Positions 54,012-64,000 of a stretch of 64,000 nt of DNA are shown one piece after another. Positions within the stretch are counted from its first letter, which is position 1; each line of letters opens with the position of its first letter. Source of the stretch: Eleginops maclovinus (taxonomy: Eukaryota; Chordata; Actinopteri; Perciformes; Eleginopidae); NCBI RefSeq assembly GCF_036324505.1, contig NC_086357.1, positions 23,623,793 to 23,687,792 of the forward strand. The letters are read 5' to 3'. Made by a program: the position numbers and the translations under genes. The notes beneath the pieces are model-generated. The model did no database searches. It had not been told where the DNA came from and saw only the letters and a list, made by a program, of their open reading frames with translations.

Positions 54012-54611
54012 ATGGTGCTGCCTGAAAAAACCTCCAAACCATGTGCCCCCAAGAAGACCCCCAGGCGGCGCGCCCTGCTGCAGCAGAGCCTGCCCTCCCC
54101 GGCGCTGTGCTGCGCCTGCGGCCTGTGCATCATGCTGGCCGGCATCAACATCACCCTGGTGGGAGCCTTCGCCTTCAGCACCTTCATCCCTTCAGGAAAC
54201 CCCCCAATCATCATCGGACCTCTGCTTTTATTGATAGCCCTGGCATTTTTCACAGGGTGCTGTGTGGGCAGCAGGAGGCCCCCGGCAAACATGACCCGCA
54301 AGGCTAAAGGAGTCGAGAAGTGGGGGCTGATGAGGATGGGGACGGCAGCGTTTGAGATGGAGACGAGCGAGCACACGCTGCAGGACACCACGGCCGTCCA
54401 GCTCAGCCCCACCAACTCCCCCAGCTCCTCTCAAAAGTCCAGCTGCAGCCGCGGGGGAGACGCCGCTCTGCCCTGCTGTCAGGATGGAGCCGGTGAGCTA
54501 CATATGTCCGAGATGTCAGACCAGGGTGTCACTGGAGATGAGGGCACCTTGACCTCTGACAGGAAGCTCAGCACTCCCACACAGTTGCTGCAGAACACTT
54601 CCTCTACATAG
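54012..54611 (+). CDS. tmem275: Small two-helix membrane protein, probable TMEM275
   Basis: Single coding exon, 199 residues. A basic N-terminus (KKTPRRRALLQQ) precedes a cysteine-rich first membrane helix at about residues 31-57 (ALCCACGLCIMLAGINITLV). A short Pro/Gly loop (PSGNPP) and a second helix at about 65-84 (IIIGPLLLLIALAFF) follow, then a CC pair. The C-terminal tail is about 115 residues, Ser/Thr-rich and probably cytosolic, with FEMETSEHTLQDTTAVQLSP. The helix pair and the ALEMESSE..DTTAVQLSP-like tail are what I recall of vertebrate TMEM275, and its place beside MKNK1 agrees with the human locus. Function is unknown; cysteines next to the membrane may be acylated. The ATG at 54012 gives the hydrophilic basic start expected. 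A polyadenylation signal lies at 55173. Confidence 0.65.
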   Translation: MVLPEKTSKPCAPKKTPRRRALLQQSLPSPALCCACGLCIMLAGINITLVGAFAFSTFIPSGNPPIIIGPLLLLIALAFFTGCCVGSRRPPANMTRKAKGVEKWGLMRMGTAAFEMETSEHTLQDTTAVQLSPTNSPSSSQKSSCSRGGDAALPCCQDGAGELHMSEMSDQGVTGDEGTLTSDRKLSTPTQLLQNTSST

Positions 54612-55172
54612 CCTGGACTTTCTTCGGAGCATTGATGTTTGCTTCTTTTATTTTTTGCTGTTTCCAGGATGGAAACGTCTGGTTTGGTGGCCGCACTACA
54701 GAAAAAAAGACCCTGATGAATGTCCAAGGCTCTCAGGCTGCAGAGTAAAATATGATGTGCTAAACCTCTCTGATTGTAGCTTATGTGATGTGTTCCAGTT
54801 TGTTGTTGAATGTTTATTGCTAAATCCCAGGATGTACTTTGCCAGGAAACAAAAGATGATACCTTAATCCAAGTGCCTGTTTGTGTACTTCTCTTATAAA
54901 ACACCCAGTGGATCGACTGCGGTTAGAAAAGGCCCGGCCAAGCGTCTCTGAGTCATGAAAGCTGTTCCTGTGTAAGACTGGTAAATAACCAGCCACCATG
55001 TTTTTTCACACACTTTAAGAGAAGTGTTATCATTTATGTTTTTTAATGCTTGCATCTGCTGCTATAAGTGAGTAATCTGTGTTGGGTATTCAAGAACAAA
55101 TTATTACATGTGATGTCGTTGTTACTGCAGACGTCAATACATGTTTGCTTTGCTGCTTCTTTCTTTTTTATA

Positions 55173-55178
55173 AATAAA
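55173..55178 (+). terminator. tmem275: Candidate tmem275 polyadenylation signal (AATAAA)
   Basis: AATAAA about 560 bases beyond the stop codon, in TTTTTTATAAATAAAGCTG context, the first strong signal downstream of the gene. Confidence 0.5.
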
Positions 55179-55233
55179 GCTGAAATGTTATTTGATCATC
55201 AGTTGTATGGAATGTTTTTGTTCAAGGTGAGGG

Positions 55234-55367
55234 TTTAAAGGGGCCCTTTTTAGCTTTTTTGGTGTTATCCCTTTTCTCTAGTGTGTCATATAGGTTTCGG
55301 TGCATGTAAATGGCAAATAAAGGCTAAAATCACAAAGGTTTCTCTAGAAAAACAGGGACCCTTTAAA
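55234..55367 (-). mobile_element. Short internally deleted MITE of the ptgfr-intron family
   Basis: The 134-base element has 13-base inverted ends, TTTAAAGGGGCCC and GGGACCCTTTAAA, with one mismatch. The inner GTGCATGTAAATGG and TAAAGGCTAAAATC match the end portion of the longer family members (CCATTTACATGCAC, GATTTTAGCCTTT). It is therefore a deletion derivative carrying mainly the terminal parts. Confidence 0.7.
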
Positions 55368-55879
55368 GAAGTTGATAAGACCCTTTGTGTAGGATGCACC
55401 CTAACAACACCATAAAACACGCAATAGCACATGCAAGTCAGGCAACGTAAGGAAGATGCACGTCATGCAGAGATAATGCATTTGTTATCTAAGAAAAGCC
55501 AGATGCGGCAGTGCAAACAGCTCCTTCCTGACACGTTGCACATCACTTGGCATCTGAACCAACAGCTGCTGGCGCAGGCGAGATCCCTGATTACTCATCA
55601 TTATATAACTGATGTCCAGAAACACAGAAAGACACACAGTGTGATCCCCGCAGACAACACACCCACTGGAAAAGATAACAGGACAGACACTGCCTGCTAT
55701 TATTGCTATAAGACTGGCTGCAAGCAGGCGGTGTGGATGTCTGCGGTTAACCAGAGACTTAGACATATGACTGGTAGTGTTTCTATAAGAGAGGATGACA
55801 TGTCTTGATAACCTGACCTCATTTCAGTAACTTTTAATGAGGTCATGCTGCTCCGAATTATGGATAAGTGAAATTAATT

Positions 55880-56725
55880 TAGTGCAGGGCTGGTTTACAC
55901 AGAGAGCTCCTCAAATCCTGTGCAGACCAGCTGTGTGGGATTGTGGAGTTTCTGTTCAACCTGAGCCTGAAGCAAGGGAGGGTACCACTACTGTGGAAGA
56001 CGTCCTGTGTGGTACAAGTGCCAAAGACCTCTCACCCCAAGGACTTCAACAGCTACCGGCCGGCACTTGGAGAAGGCTGGGGGCACTGTGAGGATCATGT
56101 TCTTTGATTTCTCCAGGGCCTTCAACATCATCCAGCCCCTGCTCCTGGGAGACAAGCTGCAGCTCTCGCGGGTGGATCATCAGCTCACCTCCTGGATCCT
56201 GGACTACCTCACCGTTCATAGTACGCGAGGACCAGGGAGTGTCAAAGGAAGGCCAGCTCTGTCCTGGGGAGTCCTCTGGACACTGGAGAATGGCAGCCAA
56301 GCTGTTCTCCCTGCTGGACAATGTGTCCCACCCCCTTCAGGACACCCTGTCCGCAATGTGCAGCTCCTTCAGCGACAGGCTGCTGCACCCGCGGTGTCTC
56401 ACGGAGAGATACCGCAGGTCCTTCCTTCCTGCAGCGGTCAGATTGTATAACCATCATGGCCCCCGGTAGACCCCCACACATATAACAACAATGACTATAA
56501 TACCTCCTTGTTGTGTTAATAACTGTGCAGTATATATCTGGCTGCTATACTCAGAATGGTTTCAGAGGTCTATTTTTGTGTATTTTGTAAATCGTGTGAT
56601 TCTTGTATATGTTTTTGTATCTTTGTGTAACATTAAGCTGTCTTTGGCTCTTTCTGCTGTACAAATGAAAATGTCCCCTCTGTGGGACGAAAAAAGGGAT
56701 TCTGATTCTGACTGATGTTGAATAT
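55880..56725 (+). mobile_element. Truncated, frameshifted LINE remnant (L2/Rex-like, Jockey group)
   Basis: Translated pieces in different frames show reverse-transcriptase landmarks: QVPKTSHPKDFNSYRPA at about 56020, FFDFSRAFNIIQPLLL at about 56102-56149, SWILDYLT, and the usual C-terminal run SSFSDRLLHPRCLTERYRRS ending AAVRLYN. The catalytic FADD region and most of the finger/palm are deleted. The 3' tail TGAAAATGTCCCCTCTGTGG followed by GGGATTCTGATTCTGAC is the element end. It is a dead copy, since frame changes and deletions are evident. Confidence 0.8.
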
Positions 56726-59004
56726 TAATTCTGTCAGGAGATATACTGTAATTAGCAGCCATTACATGATCTCTGTTGTCCAGTTATGATTTACTGTGGT
56801 CATCTGGTTTGAGTGTTATCAGCCAATTAAATAGGTGTCATCGATGGTTGTCAATCTCATTTATGGGATTTGAATATGACTTTTAGTGCCGTCAGATCCA
56901 TTCACTATATCGCTATGATGGACATGGACAATTATATCATCTTATAAACGAAAGGATTCTTGATAACTACACTATATTAGACTTTAAGCCAAATGATTTT
57001 GTATATATTTCTGTTTCTTGTTTGCATAAAAGATAAGACATGATGGTAATTACACAAATGAAGCGCTCTTAAAATCTTTTACCTTTTTCTACCAATAATA
57101 ATCTTACACTGTATACCCTTTGCAGACCATTTACATGCACTAAAACCTATATAATACACTACAGGAAAGGGAAACCCCAAAAGCATAATATGGCCACTTT
57201 GAAAACGGTTCTTGATCTGAGCAATGGCATAGCAAATGCATTGTAATAACAACAAAATAAGTATTGTGTGTTTTCATGTTTCCTGAAGAGAAGACAGAAT
57301 CCCTTGAATCTATTTCACCGTGTGGAGCCTCACCAGTATCTTGCTTATTGTTCCTTATAGTAAAGATTCCATGATGACTAGGAGAAAACTGCCATTGATA
57401 ACTGACAAATACATAAAATAGCTGTAATTTGCGAGGCACTCTTTTTTTTTTTTAACCCACCCCACTCATTAAAGTAATGATTTGTGAGTTTAATAATGAC
57501 AGTGAGGCTGAGGGCTCATTATCACATCAGTGTCACTGAGAGCTGAATGAATCACAAAGGGCTGCGGCTGGCTCTTTTACTTTTATGCAAATAGCTGCCA
57601 TCAGAACGAGGAGCGTGTTCAGAGAGCGTACAATGAACTGGAATCACATGCAACAGCTAAATAAATTATTACACTTCAGCTGACACTTTTATTACAATAA
57701 TATAATACATATTATAATATTCAGTAGCTTCATATAAAAGAATATAGCTCCATAGACAGAGATTGGGTTACTTAGTCTTATAACTCCACCTGGTGGAAAG
57801 AAGATAGCAGTAGTAGTGAATTCAAATCTACTACTAATGGAGTATTTTTAAGCAAAGGTACTCAGATTTCATACTTAGGTAAAAGCATCAATACTTAATT
57901 GTGAACATACTCTGTTCCAGTTTCAAAATCTAAATTAGGTAACTAATCAAAATATAATTTAAGTATCAAAAGTAAAAGTACTTGCAGAACGATATGAAAT
58001 GACTGGACTATGGTTATTGATGCATTCATGTGTTTATGCCAGCAGGTAAATGTGGAGCTTATTTGAATTACTTTAAATATACTGCTGCTGAATAAGTGAA
58101 TCTACAGTAAAAATATTTATCATTTGAGTTGTATTTTTTATTAGCTTATACTATGAATCTGTAAAGTAACTAAAACTGTCAGATAAAAATACTCAGTTAA
58201 ACTACATCTATTTTATTCCATTCCACTTCTGCTTTAATGTTGATCAAACATATATCATCTTGTAGCATGGCACTTTAAACATAACTCAGTCAAGAAAACA
58301 GGATATCAGTTAAGAAACTTGTCATGTTAAGTATCATCCTCTTGTTTTCACTCATTTTGAGTCTGTATTTAATATAAATATTAATAATTTCAACACAGTG
58401 AAAGTTGCATTAACACTCAGGTTATTCTCTACATCTTAGACACATTTAAAAAAGAAACCAGTAAAGATTATTACAACAGGAAAAACATTTATGTATTGAA
58501 GTATTTCACTGTCTCCATTACCGGGTTTTGCCACTAGAGGGCAGTATCGCCATTCACAGTGTTTCCACACCAGGTGACGATGGTCGTGTTCATGTCGAGG
58601 TAAAGACACTTGTTTTGATTAAGTCTTTGGCTTATATGACATTAAATCACACCACATCTGAAATTAAGACGAAATTAAGTACATTACTCTCGAAAAGTTT
58701 CAAACTTTAACCCATAATGAAAACTGCCGTCATGTGGCCGCCCTAACAACAAAGCCCACTCACCTGCAGTTTGCAAAGTAGGCCCACGCCTCGCTAAAAC
58801 TAATGCAGTCCACCAGTTCTTTCATAAACTGCATTGTGTTCAGTTTTTATTGCACCTGTTCTGTGATCTGTTTAAAGATGAGGCTGAACCACTCGGGTCA
58901 TTGTGCACGCAGATGTTTGTGCTGCAGTTTTGTTTGTTCTGCGTTACACTGAGATATTCCAATATGGAGTCGACCCTCATTGATATAAATGAGACAATCT
59001 ATAA
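56726..59004. other. Gene-free AT-rich stretch with repeat fragments
   Basis: 57110-57205 carries an end fragment of the ptgfr-intron repeat family (CAGACCATTTACATGCACTA). 57800-58215 carries a diverged, inverted fragment of the AAGTACTCAAGTAC-type repeat (GGTAAATGTGGAGCTTATTT, CTGTAAAGTAACTAAAACTG). No coding sequence is supported. Confidence 0.55.
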
Positions 59005-59487
59005 CAGGGGTGTCCAAATATGGCCCGGGGTTCAAATGTGGACCGCGGGCATTTTTAACTGGCCCTTCGCAAGTTCAGAAAGTATAATGGAATACGGCTT
59101 GTCTTATAGTGTACTTCTTAAATATATATGTAAACATATAATACACAGTAGGATTCATGTGTTGATAAGCCCAATTTCCAATAAATTCAGTCAATTAAAG
59201 TTCAAAAAATGCTCTAACAAATCTAAGTTGATAAGAAACATACCCTTCATATTTCTCTTTATTTTAAGCAATCTGAAGCTCCTCTTTTAAGGAACTACAA
59301 ACTAAATAAATGAAACCCTATGAAGAGCTGTTATATAGGCTCAAAGCATAATTGACCTACATTTTATTGATTTTTCAAATGTATAACTTCAATTATGAGG
59401 CAATATAGCTCACCTCTAGTGAGGGGCCCATCCCTTTGTATGTTTTTCTGTATGTGGCCCTCAGTGAAAAAAGTTTGGACACCCCTG
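59005..59487. mobile_element. Non-autonomous hAT element, copy B, with 8-bp target duplication
   Basis: Starts CAGGGGTGTCCAAA and ends TTTGGACACCCCTG, flanked by identical ATCTATAA at 58997-59004 and 59488-59495. The interior is homologous to copy A (AATAAATTCAGTCA, CTAACAAATCTAAGTTGA). It has no transposase. Confidence 0.9.
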
Positions 59488-60079
59488 ATCTATAAGAGTT
59501 AGAGAACGTCTCAGTCTAGGCTGTTGCATTAAATAGTCAAATGTACATTAAAACTGTAAAGTCCCCCAACATGTTCTTTGAGTGTCACTGAACACTAGAG
59601 GGATGTTTTCAAGTTCCTCTACTGAAGGAGGAAAGCTTCTCTGCTCTTAAAAACTGATTTCTACACTTGTTTGGGAGCCAACATGCACTTTGCACGAGTA
59701 GGCCTAATCACATCAACACAAACTGATTCACGTTTGTGTTTTTGTTTCATAATGAAAGTATGTTTTGCTCCACGTCCCTATGTTGTTAAAACAGCCCTTA
59801 TCTTTGTATGTTAAAACCTTCGATCTACATACACAATGAGAAATAACTTACCAGTAAAGTAGTAAGCATCTGGACTTCAACTTTTGAAATGAGAATATTT
59901 GTAAACCCTAGATGTATTTTTCAGTAGGGGGGAATTCTGTTTTTATGTGTCTTAACACATGCCTGGAACTAATTTGAATGAGAATGTTTATGCAAAAGGT
60001 CTTTCAAAATGCTCAGCGCTACGGATTTCAACATCTTTAATTTTGAGATTTAATTTTCAAGGCTATTCTTTTTCATTTA

Positions 60080-60150
60080 TATCTAGGTTATCTGCTGTAC
60101 ATTTCCCCACTGTGGGAAGAATAATGGCTTTCTCATTCAGACTTTCCTAG
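60080..60150 (+). repeat. Short L2-like tail remnant
   Basis: TTTCCCCACTGTGGGAAGAA followed by TAATGGCTTTCTCATTCAG resembles the 3' end of fish L2/SINE elements. Only the tail is present. Confidence 0.35.
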
Positions 60151-61369
60151 TCATTGTCCAACCTCTTAATTCAAATTTTCCTGTGTGACCTTAAAGCACT
60201 AAAACGTAATGCGTATGTCTTTTATTACTTGTCTCAATTTTATACTTTCCCCTCATCCTAGGTGTTTGGACCTTGAATGCAGCGCAGCCTATAACTCCTC
60301 AAAGTGCCCGGCTCCAGCGTCCTTGCTTCCTCCTCCTGCCTGCAGCTCCCTGTGTTTCAGAGGGAAGCAGCGATCCTCCTGCGGCCCCGGAGCCACAGCC
60401 AGGTCGGCTCTGAACCGCCGCCTGAAAAAGACATTTCCCACAGGTAATACACCTCACTCCCAGATATTCAGAAGATAGAACAATAGCAAGGTGACAGTGT
60501 CTTTGACCTCCTCTGTGAATATAATCATCACCAGGTGAGTGACCCGGTGTGTTTCATGCACGCCGAACTCCCCGCTCACAGGCCCGGCTCATATTTGGTT
60601 TGCCCCGGCGTCTCGTATGAGCCATTTGTCTTTCCGTCTCGGCGAGAACAGGCGTTTAACATCCAACCTCCTGAAGTGAAGTGCCATTAATTTTATCCTT
60701 CTTTTCAGTTTGCAAAGCGTCCCTCAAAAAAGCGGCCCCGCTTGATGTAATTCCTAATGACTGTTGTGAGTGCTGACTCGGCTATTGTAAAACAAATGAT
60801 ATCTCTGTCCTGTTGGAATAATCCTAATCTATTTCAATGGAGGGAGCCGTATTAAAATGACAAAAGGAGGGAGGATATATCCATCTCATGATAAATGTGC
60901 AAATGTCCACCAAAGCTGAATCAGACAGCACATTTTAATGGCCTGATTGCTCGTTCATTTCTCGCCTCATTCTCTAGCAGCCCTGCTCCCTCCTTTTTAA
61001 TGCGGAGCTGGTCATATTTTGTCCCAGATTAGTATAGACGCCGGCTGACAGTTGCCTCTGCTCAAGGTATTTAGGAGACATAATTCATTCATAGATCTAG
61101 AAGTGCTCCCATTTGTCATTCCCATTTTTTATGCTCTCCACAGTCGCTCATTCCTCTGGGTGCTGCTGGTAGGTGTGTGTATGTGTGTCAAGGGAGATGA
61201 GGGCCATGGCAGTTTTCAGCTGATGTATTAGCTGGCATATGCAAGCAATGAATTATCACGGAGGCAAAAGGAGTCAATTATCCACTCCTAAAGAGGGGCC
61301 GGGCCTGTGTGGCCTAGGGGCCCCTTTCCATATTTACCAAATGATTTCACAGAAAGGTACGCTGGGAGA

Positions 61370-61440
61370 CCTGGGGGGGGGAGGGGGGGGGGTGACACAC
61401 ACACACACAGGCACGAATATACTCACACACACATTCAGGT
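61370..61440. repeat. G-run and (CA)n low-complexity patch
   Basis: Two poly-G runs (GGGGGGGGGAGGGGGGGGG) are followed by short (AC)n tracts. The G-rich part could form a quadruplex. Confidence 0.8.
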
Positions 61441-63127
61441 TCGAACCCTTCGTCACTTTCCTCCCCGCACATGCTCAGTTCCCCGCTCCTCGGTTAACAA
61501 GGACAAGCGTTTTGGGTCCGGACGGTAATAATCCATTTTATATACGCCAACTCCTGATTTGGGCTGAGCTGGAATAGCCAACCCCGTGACCGTCAGCCAT
61601 CTTGCCGTGTCCCAATTCTCTCTCCCCTGACTCCTCTTCGTATCAGAACGGGCCCCTGATTGACTGTGCCGCTCTGACTAATAGAGTGGATATGGTAAAT
61701 GAAATACCCGGCACTTTCATTCCAAAGTCTCTTACCCCCTGTGTCCCCAGTCACTTTGCCTTGACATGTTTGCAGAGATCGAGCGGTGTATCCTGTTTTT
61801 GATGAGGACGGGCTGAGTCGAGGTGGCGGTGATGCCTCGGAGCAGCCGGGACCCTCGGACACGAGCGGCGGCTGCTGACAGGGCCTCTGGTGACTGACAG
61901 GGCTAACACTTAGGGAAATGAGGTCGTTAGACAGCATTATGAGCGGGCTGATAGCTCAGTAATGGGTTTTAAGTTTGGAATTTAACACAGAAGCCCACCG
62001 GGGATGGGTTTGATGTGCAGGCGGACAGGTGGGTTCCTCCAGAAAAGCGACAGCAACTCTCACGGGTACCAGGGAGGACAGAGGGGGGAAAAAAGGGATG
62101 AAGTAAAGAAGGGAACAGTAGAAAGAAGAAGGGGGAAATGGGCTAAAAATAAAAGCACAGATGAAAGTGATCTTCTTTAACACAAAGAAATCAAGACGAG
62201 GGTTTGAGCAGATCCTGTTTTTGGTCCTGCCCTTAACTTTGGGCTTACTGAAAGACTTTCGCTTTCCTTCGGTTTGAATGTCCACACAAACAAAGTGAAA
62301 CATTATCTCCACCATCCAGATGATTGTCCTTGCAAACTGCTTTAATCTGTTACGGCTCAATGGCCAGTCAAGGTGCTGAGTCCTAAAACAATGAACGTTT
62401 CAGGAGGTTTATAATTTTGCACGCTGTATGCACACAGCTTCCAAGCTGCCTTGAGTCTTAAGAAAAGGCCGTCTAAATTTAGCGCATAACGATAAACTCT
62501 TAAGTTATAAGACATAGGCTAATACGTAAGGGTGTTAAAACCAGTGGGATAGTTTAGTGGAGATTAAGGAACGTATCAAAGACTTGTGTAAAGCTCCATC
62601 AAGAGTTGTGGTGGGCATCTGCACATGCTTTTTTTTTTAGGGGCAGCTCACAGAGCTTTGGCAGGCACTGAGTGACTGATAATGTCTCAACATCACTCCC
62701 ATTACTCCTTATGGCTGTGCTGTGAAAACGAATGGTCCACTTTACTGCCACTGTGGACTTTTCAGGAGGAAGATTTAAAGCCACGTTATGGCCGTCCAGC
62801 GGAGGGCAAGACAACTCGCAGGAGAGGATGAAATGATGGCGGCAGTTTCATTCATCCCCTGACTTTGGTTTGGGAGACATGAATCACGTCCGGCCTCTGT
62901 GAGAGGGTTACGGAGGGAAAAAGAACGTCAGGTTTTCCTGGTGAGATTTGTCAGTAGAGCAGATGAGGAGGGTTGGTAAATACAAATCAAATCAACAAGC
63001 TTCACAATATGTGTTTCGGCTCCGTGTCCTGCAGGCATCTCCTTCACGGCACTCTGGAGAATACACACCGAGTTCAACCTCATCATCTACTGGCCGAGCA
63101 GTGATTTCTGGTTTATTAGAAGTATCC

Positions 63128-63133
63128 GTGTGT

Positions 63134-63176
<43 letters not shown>
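63128..63176. repeat. (TG)n microsatellite
   Basis: A TG dinucleotide run of about 24 units with one TC interruption near its start, in gene-free DNA. Confidence 0.95.
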
Positions 63177-63177
<1 letters not shown>

Positions 63178-64000
63178 AAAATCTTCCTCCTGTTTATTTC
63201 CAAAGTGTTAAGTATCTCTCACAAACTGCTGCTGCTTTAATCAGCATCTGTCAGGGAATTCATTATGCTCGAGTGAACATAAAGCCTTTCTTTAGAGGGA
63301 AAAATAACAGCCCCTTTCACTGGCAGAGGTGTGGATGATCTCTGCAGCAGGCTTAAGTGACAGGTAAATTGCAGGTTAAGTGGAGAACACAGTCTTTTAA
63401 CAAGAGACTCCCGGCTCCTGCAAATCCTCCTTAGTCTTTAATCTGAATACAAAAGGCAGGGGCGGGGGGATTAAATCTGACCCCTCAATGTTCTGTTTGT
63501 TCCAGTCTCCACTCGAGGGCCCGCTGTAGCCGGCTGAAGAGTCCCAGGTTTGCATTTCCTTTTGTGCCATGTGGCGGCATTTAAAAACAACAGCGTCCAC
63601 AAAGCTGCCTCTTCAGTGGCTAACTTTCGCCGGGACAAAGGAAGGCCCGGAGTCACCAGCTTCTCTTATGTCCTCTCTTATCGAGTTTTAGCATAGTTTG
63701 AATTCTTTTTTAAAGGGACTGTTTATTAAATTGAGGATGAAACGCCGTAACGGGGCATCATTATCACAGTTCTGCCGTGGAGGGAAAAACAAATCCTTCT
63801 TTATTTAGCAGCAACGACGGTGAGAAAGAGGAGAAGAGGCCGGGGTGAGGCAGGCGGTTAGGGCTTGCCGAGAGAAAGGCGCTTTGGGTTGTCAACGTTT
63901 TAGAGGCTTAGAGTCAAACCTATCCGGGCTCAGGAGAGAGGAGTCTGGGTGTTAGGCAGGCAGAATGACTCCTGATAGAAGGAGTTTGCGGCTCAAGTCG

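Larger units (their letters stand above)
60540..64000. promoter_or_regulatory. Candidate block of developmental non-coding regulatory DNA
   Basis: About 3.5 kb with no coding exon. It has long stretches of mixed-composition, low-repeat sequence and homeodomain-type words such as TAATCCTAATC (about 60820), GAATTATC and CAATTATC (about 61252-61282), CATTATGAG and CATTATCACAG. This texture is typical of conserved non-coding elements near transcription-factor genes. In human the gene beyond TMEM275 is, as I recall, the homeobox gene DMBX1, which would be a natural target. Conservation itself cannot be seen from one sequence. Confidence 0.35.

Noticed and set aside
53963..54415. 150-codon minus-strand frame
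   Set aside because: Antisense shadow of the GC-rich tmem275 coding exon.
55431..55808. 125-codon + strand reading frame upstream of the LINE remnant
   Set aside because: No domain, no splice context, and it borders a retroelement; not supported as a gene.
61239..61577. 112-codon frame with a THTHTG tract
   Set aside because: It runs through a G-run and (CA)n low-complexity patch; chance open frame.

Overview
This is a stretch of a ray-finned (teleost) fish nuclear genome. Intron-rich genes encode proteins close to vertebrate families. Introns and intergenic DNA carry typical fish non-autonomous transposons, hAT insertions with 8-bp target duplications, a Jockey-clade LINE remnant and long (CA)n/(TG)n microsatellites. 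All gene models were read by hand from the sequence, using reading-frame continuity and GT..AG splice sites. No search was run.

Layout: (1) ptgfr, a prostaglandin F receptor with two coding exons, about 1.3-4.3 kb, + strand. (2) btf3l4, a NAC-beta-type protein, 6.3-9.4 kb, +. (3) zfyve9 (SARA family), 10.0-18.7 kb, +, in an unusually compact form. (4) A convergent intergenic stretch filled by nested transposons, 19.3-20.4 kb. (5) elovl1, a very-long-chain fatty acid elongase, coding 23.4-21.6 kb, -, with a 12-kb 5' region holding a distal first exon near 35.2 kb and a probable second, TATA-type promoter near 27.3 kb. (6) mob3c, 41.3-43.9 kb, +. (7) mknk1 (MAPK-interacting kinase), 45.5-50.0 kb, +, starting just downstream of mob3c. 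(8) A small two-helix membrane protein that I read as tmem275, 54.0-54.6 kb, +. (9) A 9-kb gene-free stretch (about 55-64 kb) with a LINE remnant, a hAT copy, and a last 3.5 kb whose texture resembles developmental non-coding regulatory DNA.

The human counterparts of these genes (PTGFR, BTF3L4, ZFYVE9, ELOVL1, MOB3C, MKNK1, TMEM275) all lie on the short arm of human chromosome 1 as I remember it, so the window looks like a rearranged 1p-syntenic block. The genes do not form one pathway: they cover prostaglandin signalling, nascent-chain handling, endosomal adaptor function, lipid elongation, Hippo/MOB-type signalling and translation-control kinase signalling.

The most notable observation is the SARA-family gene. 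It keeps the FYVE finger, the RVWF phosphatase-docking motif and the large C-terminal domain, but has no Smad-binding segment and lacks most of the long N-terminal region. Also notable are a nearly 1-kb foldback inverted repeat filling one zfyve9 intron and a three-level nested transposon insertion with readable target duplications. No prokaryote-type system, CRISPR array or tRNA/rRNA gene was recognised.
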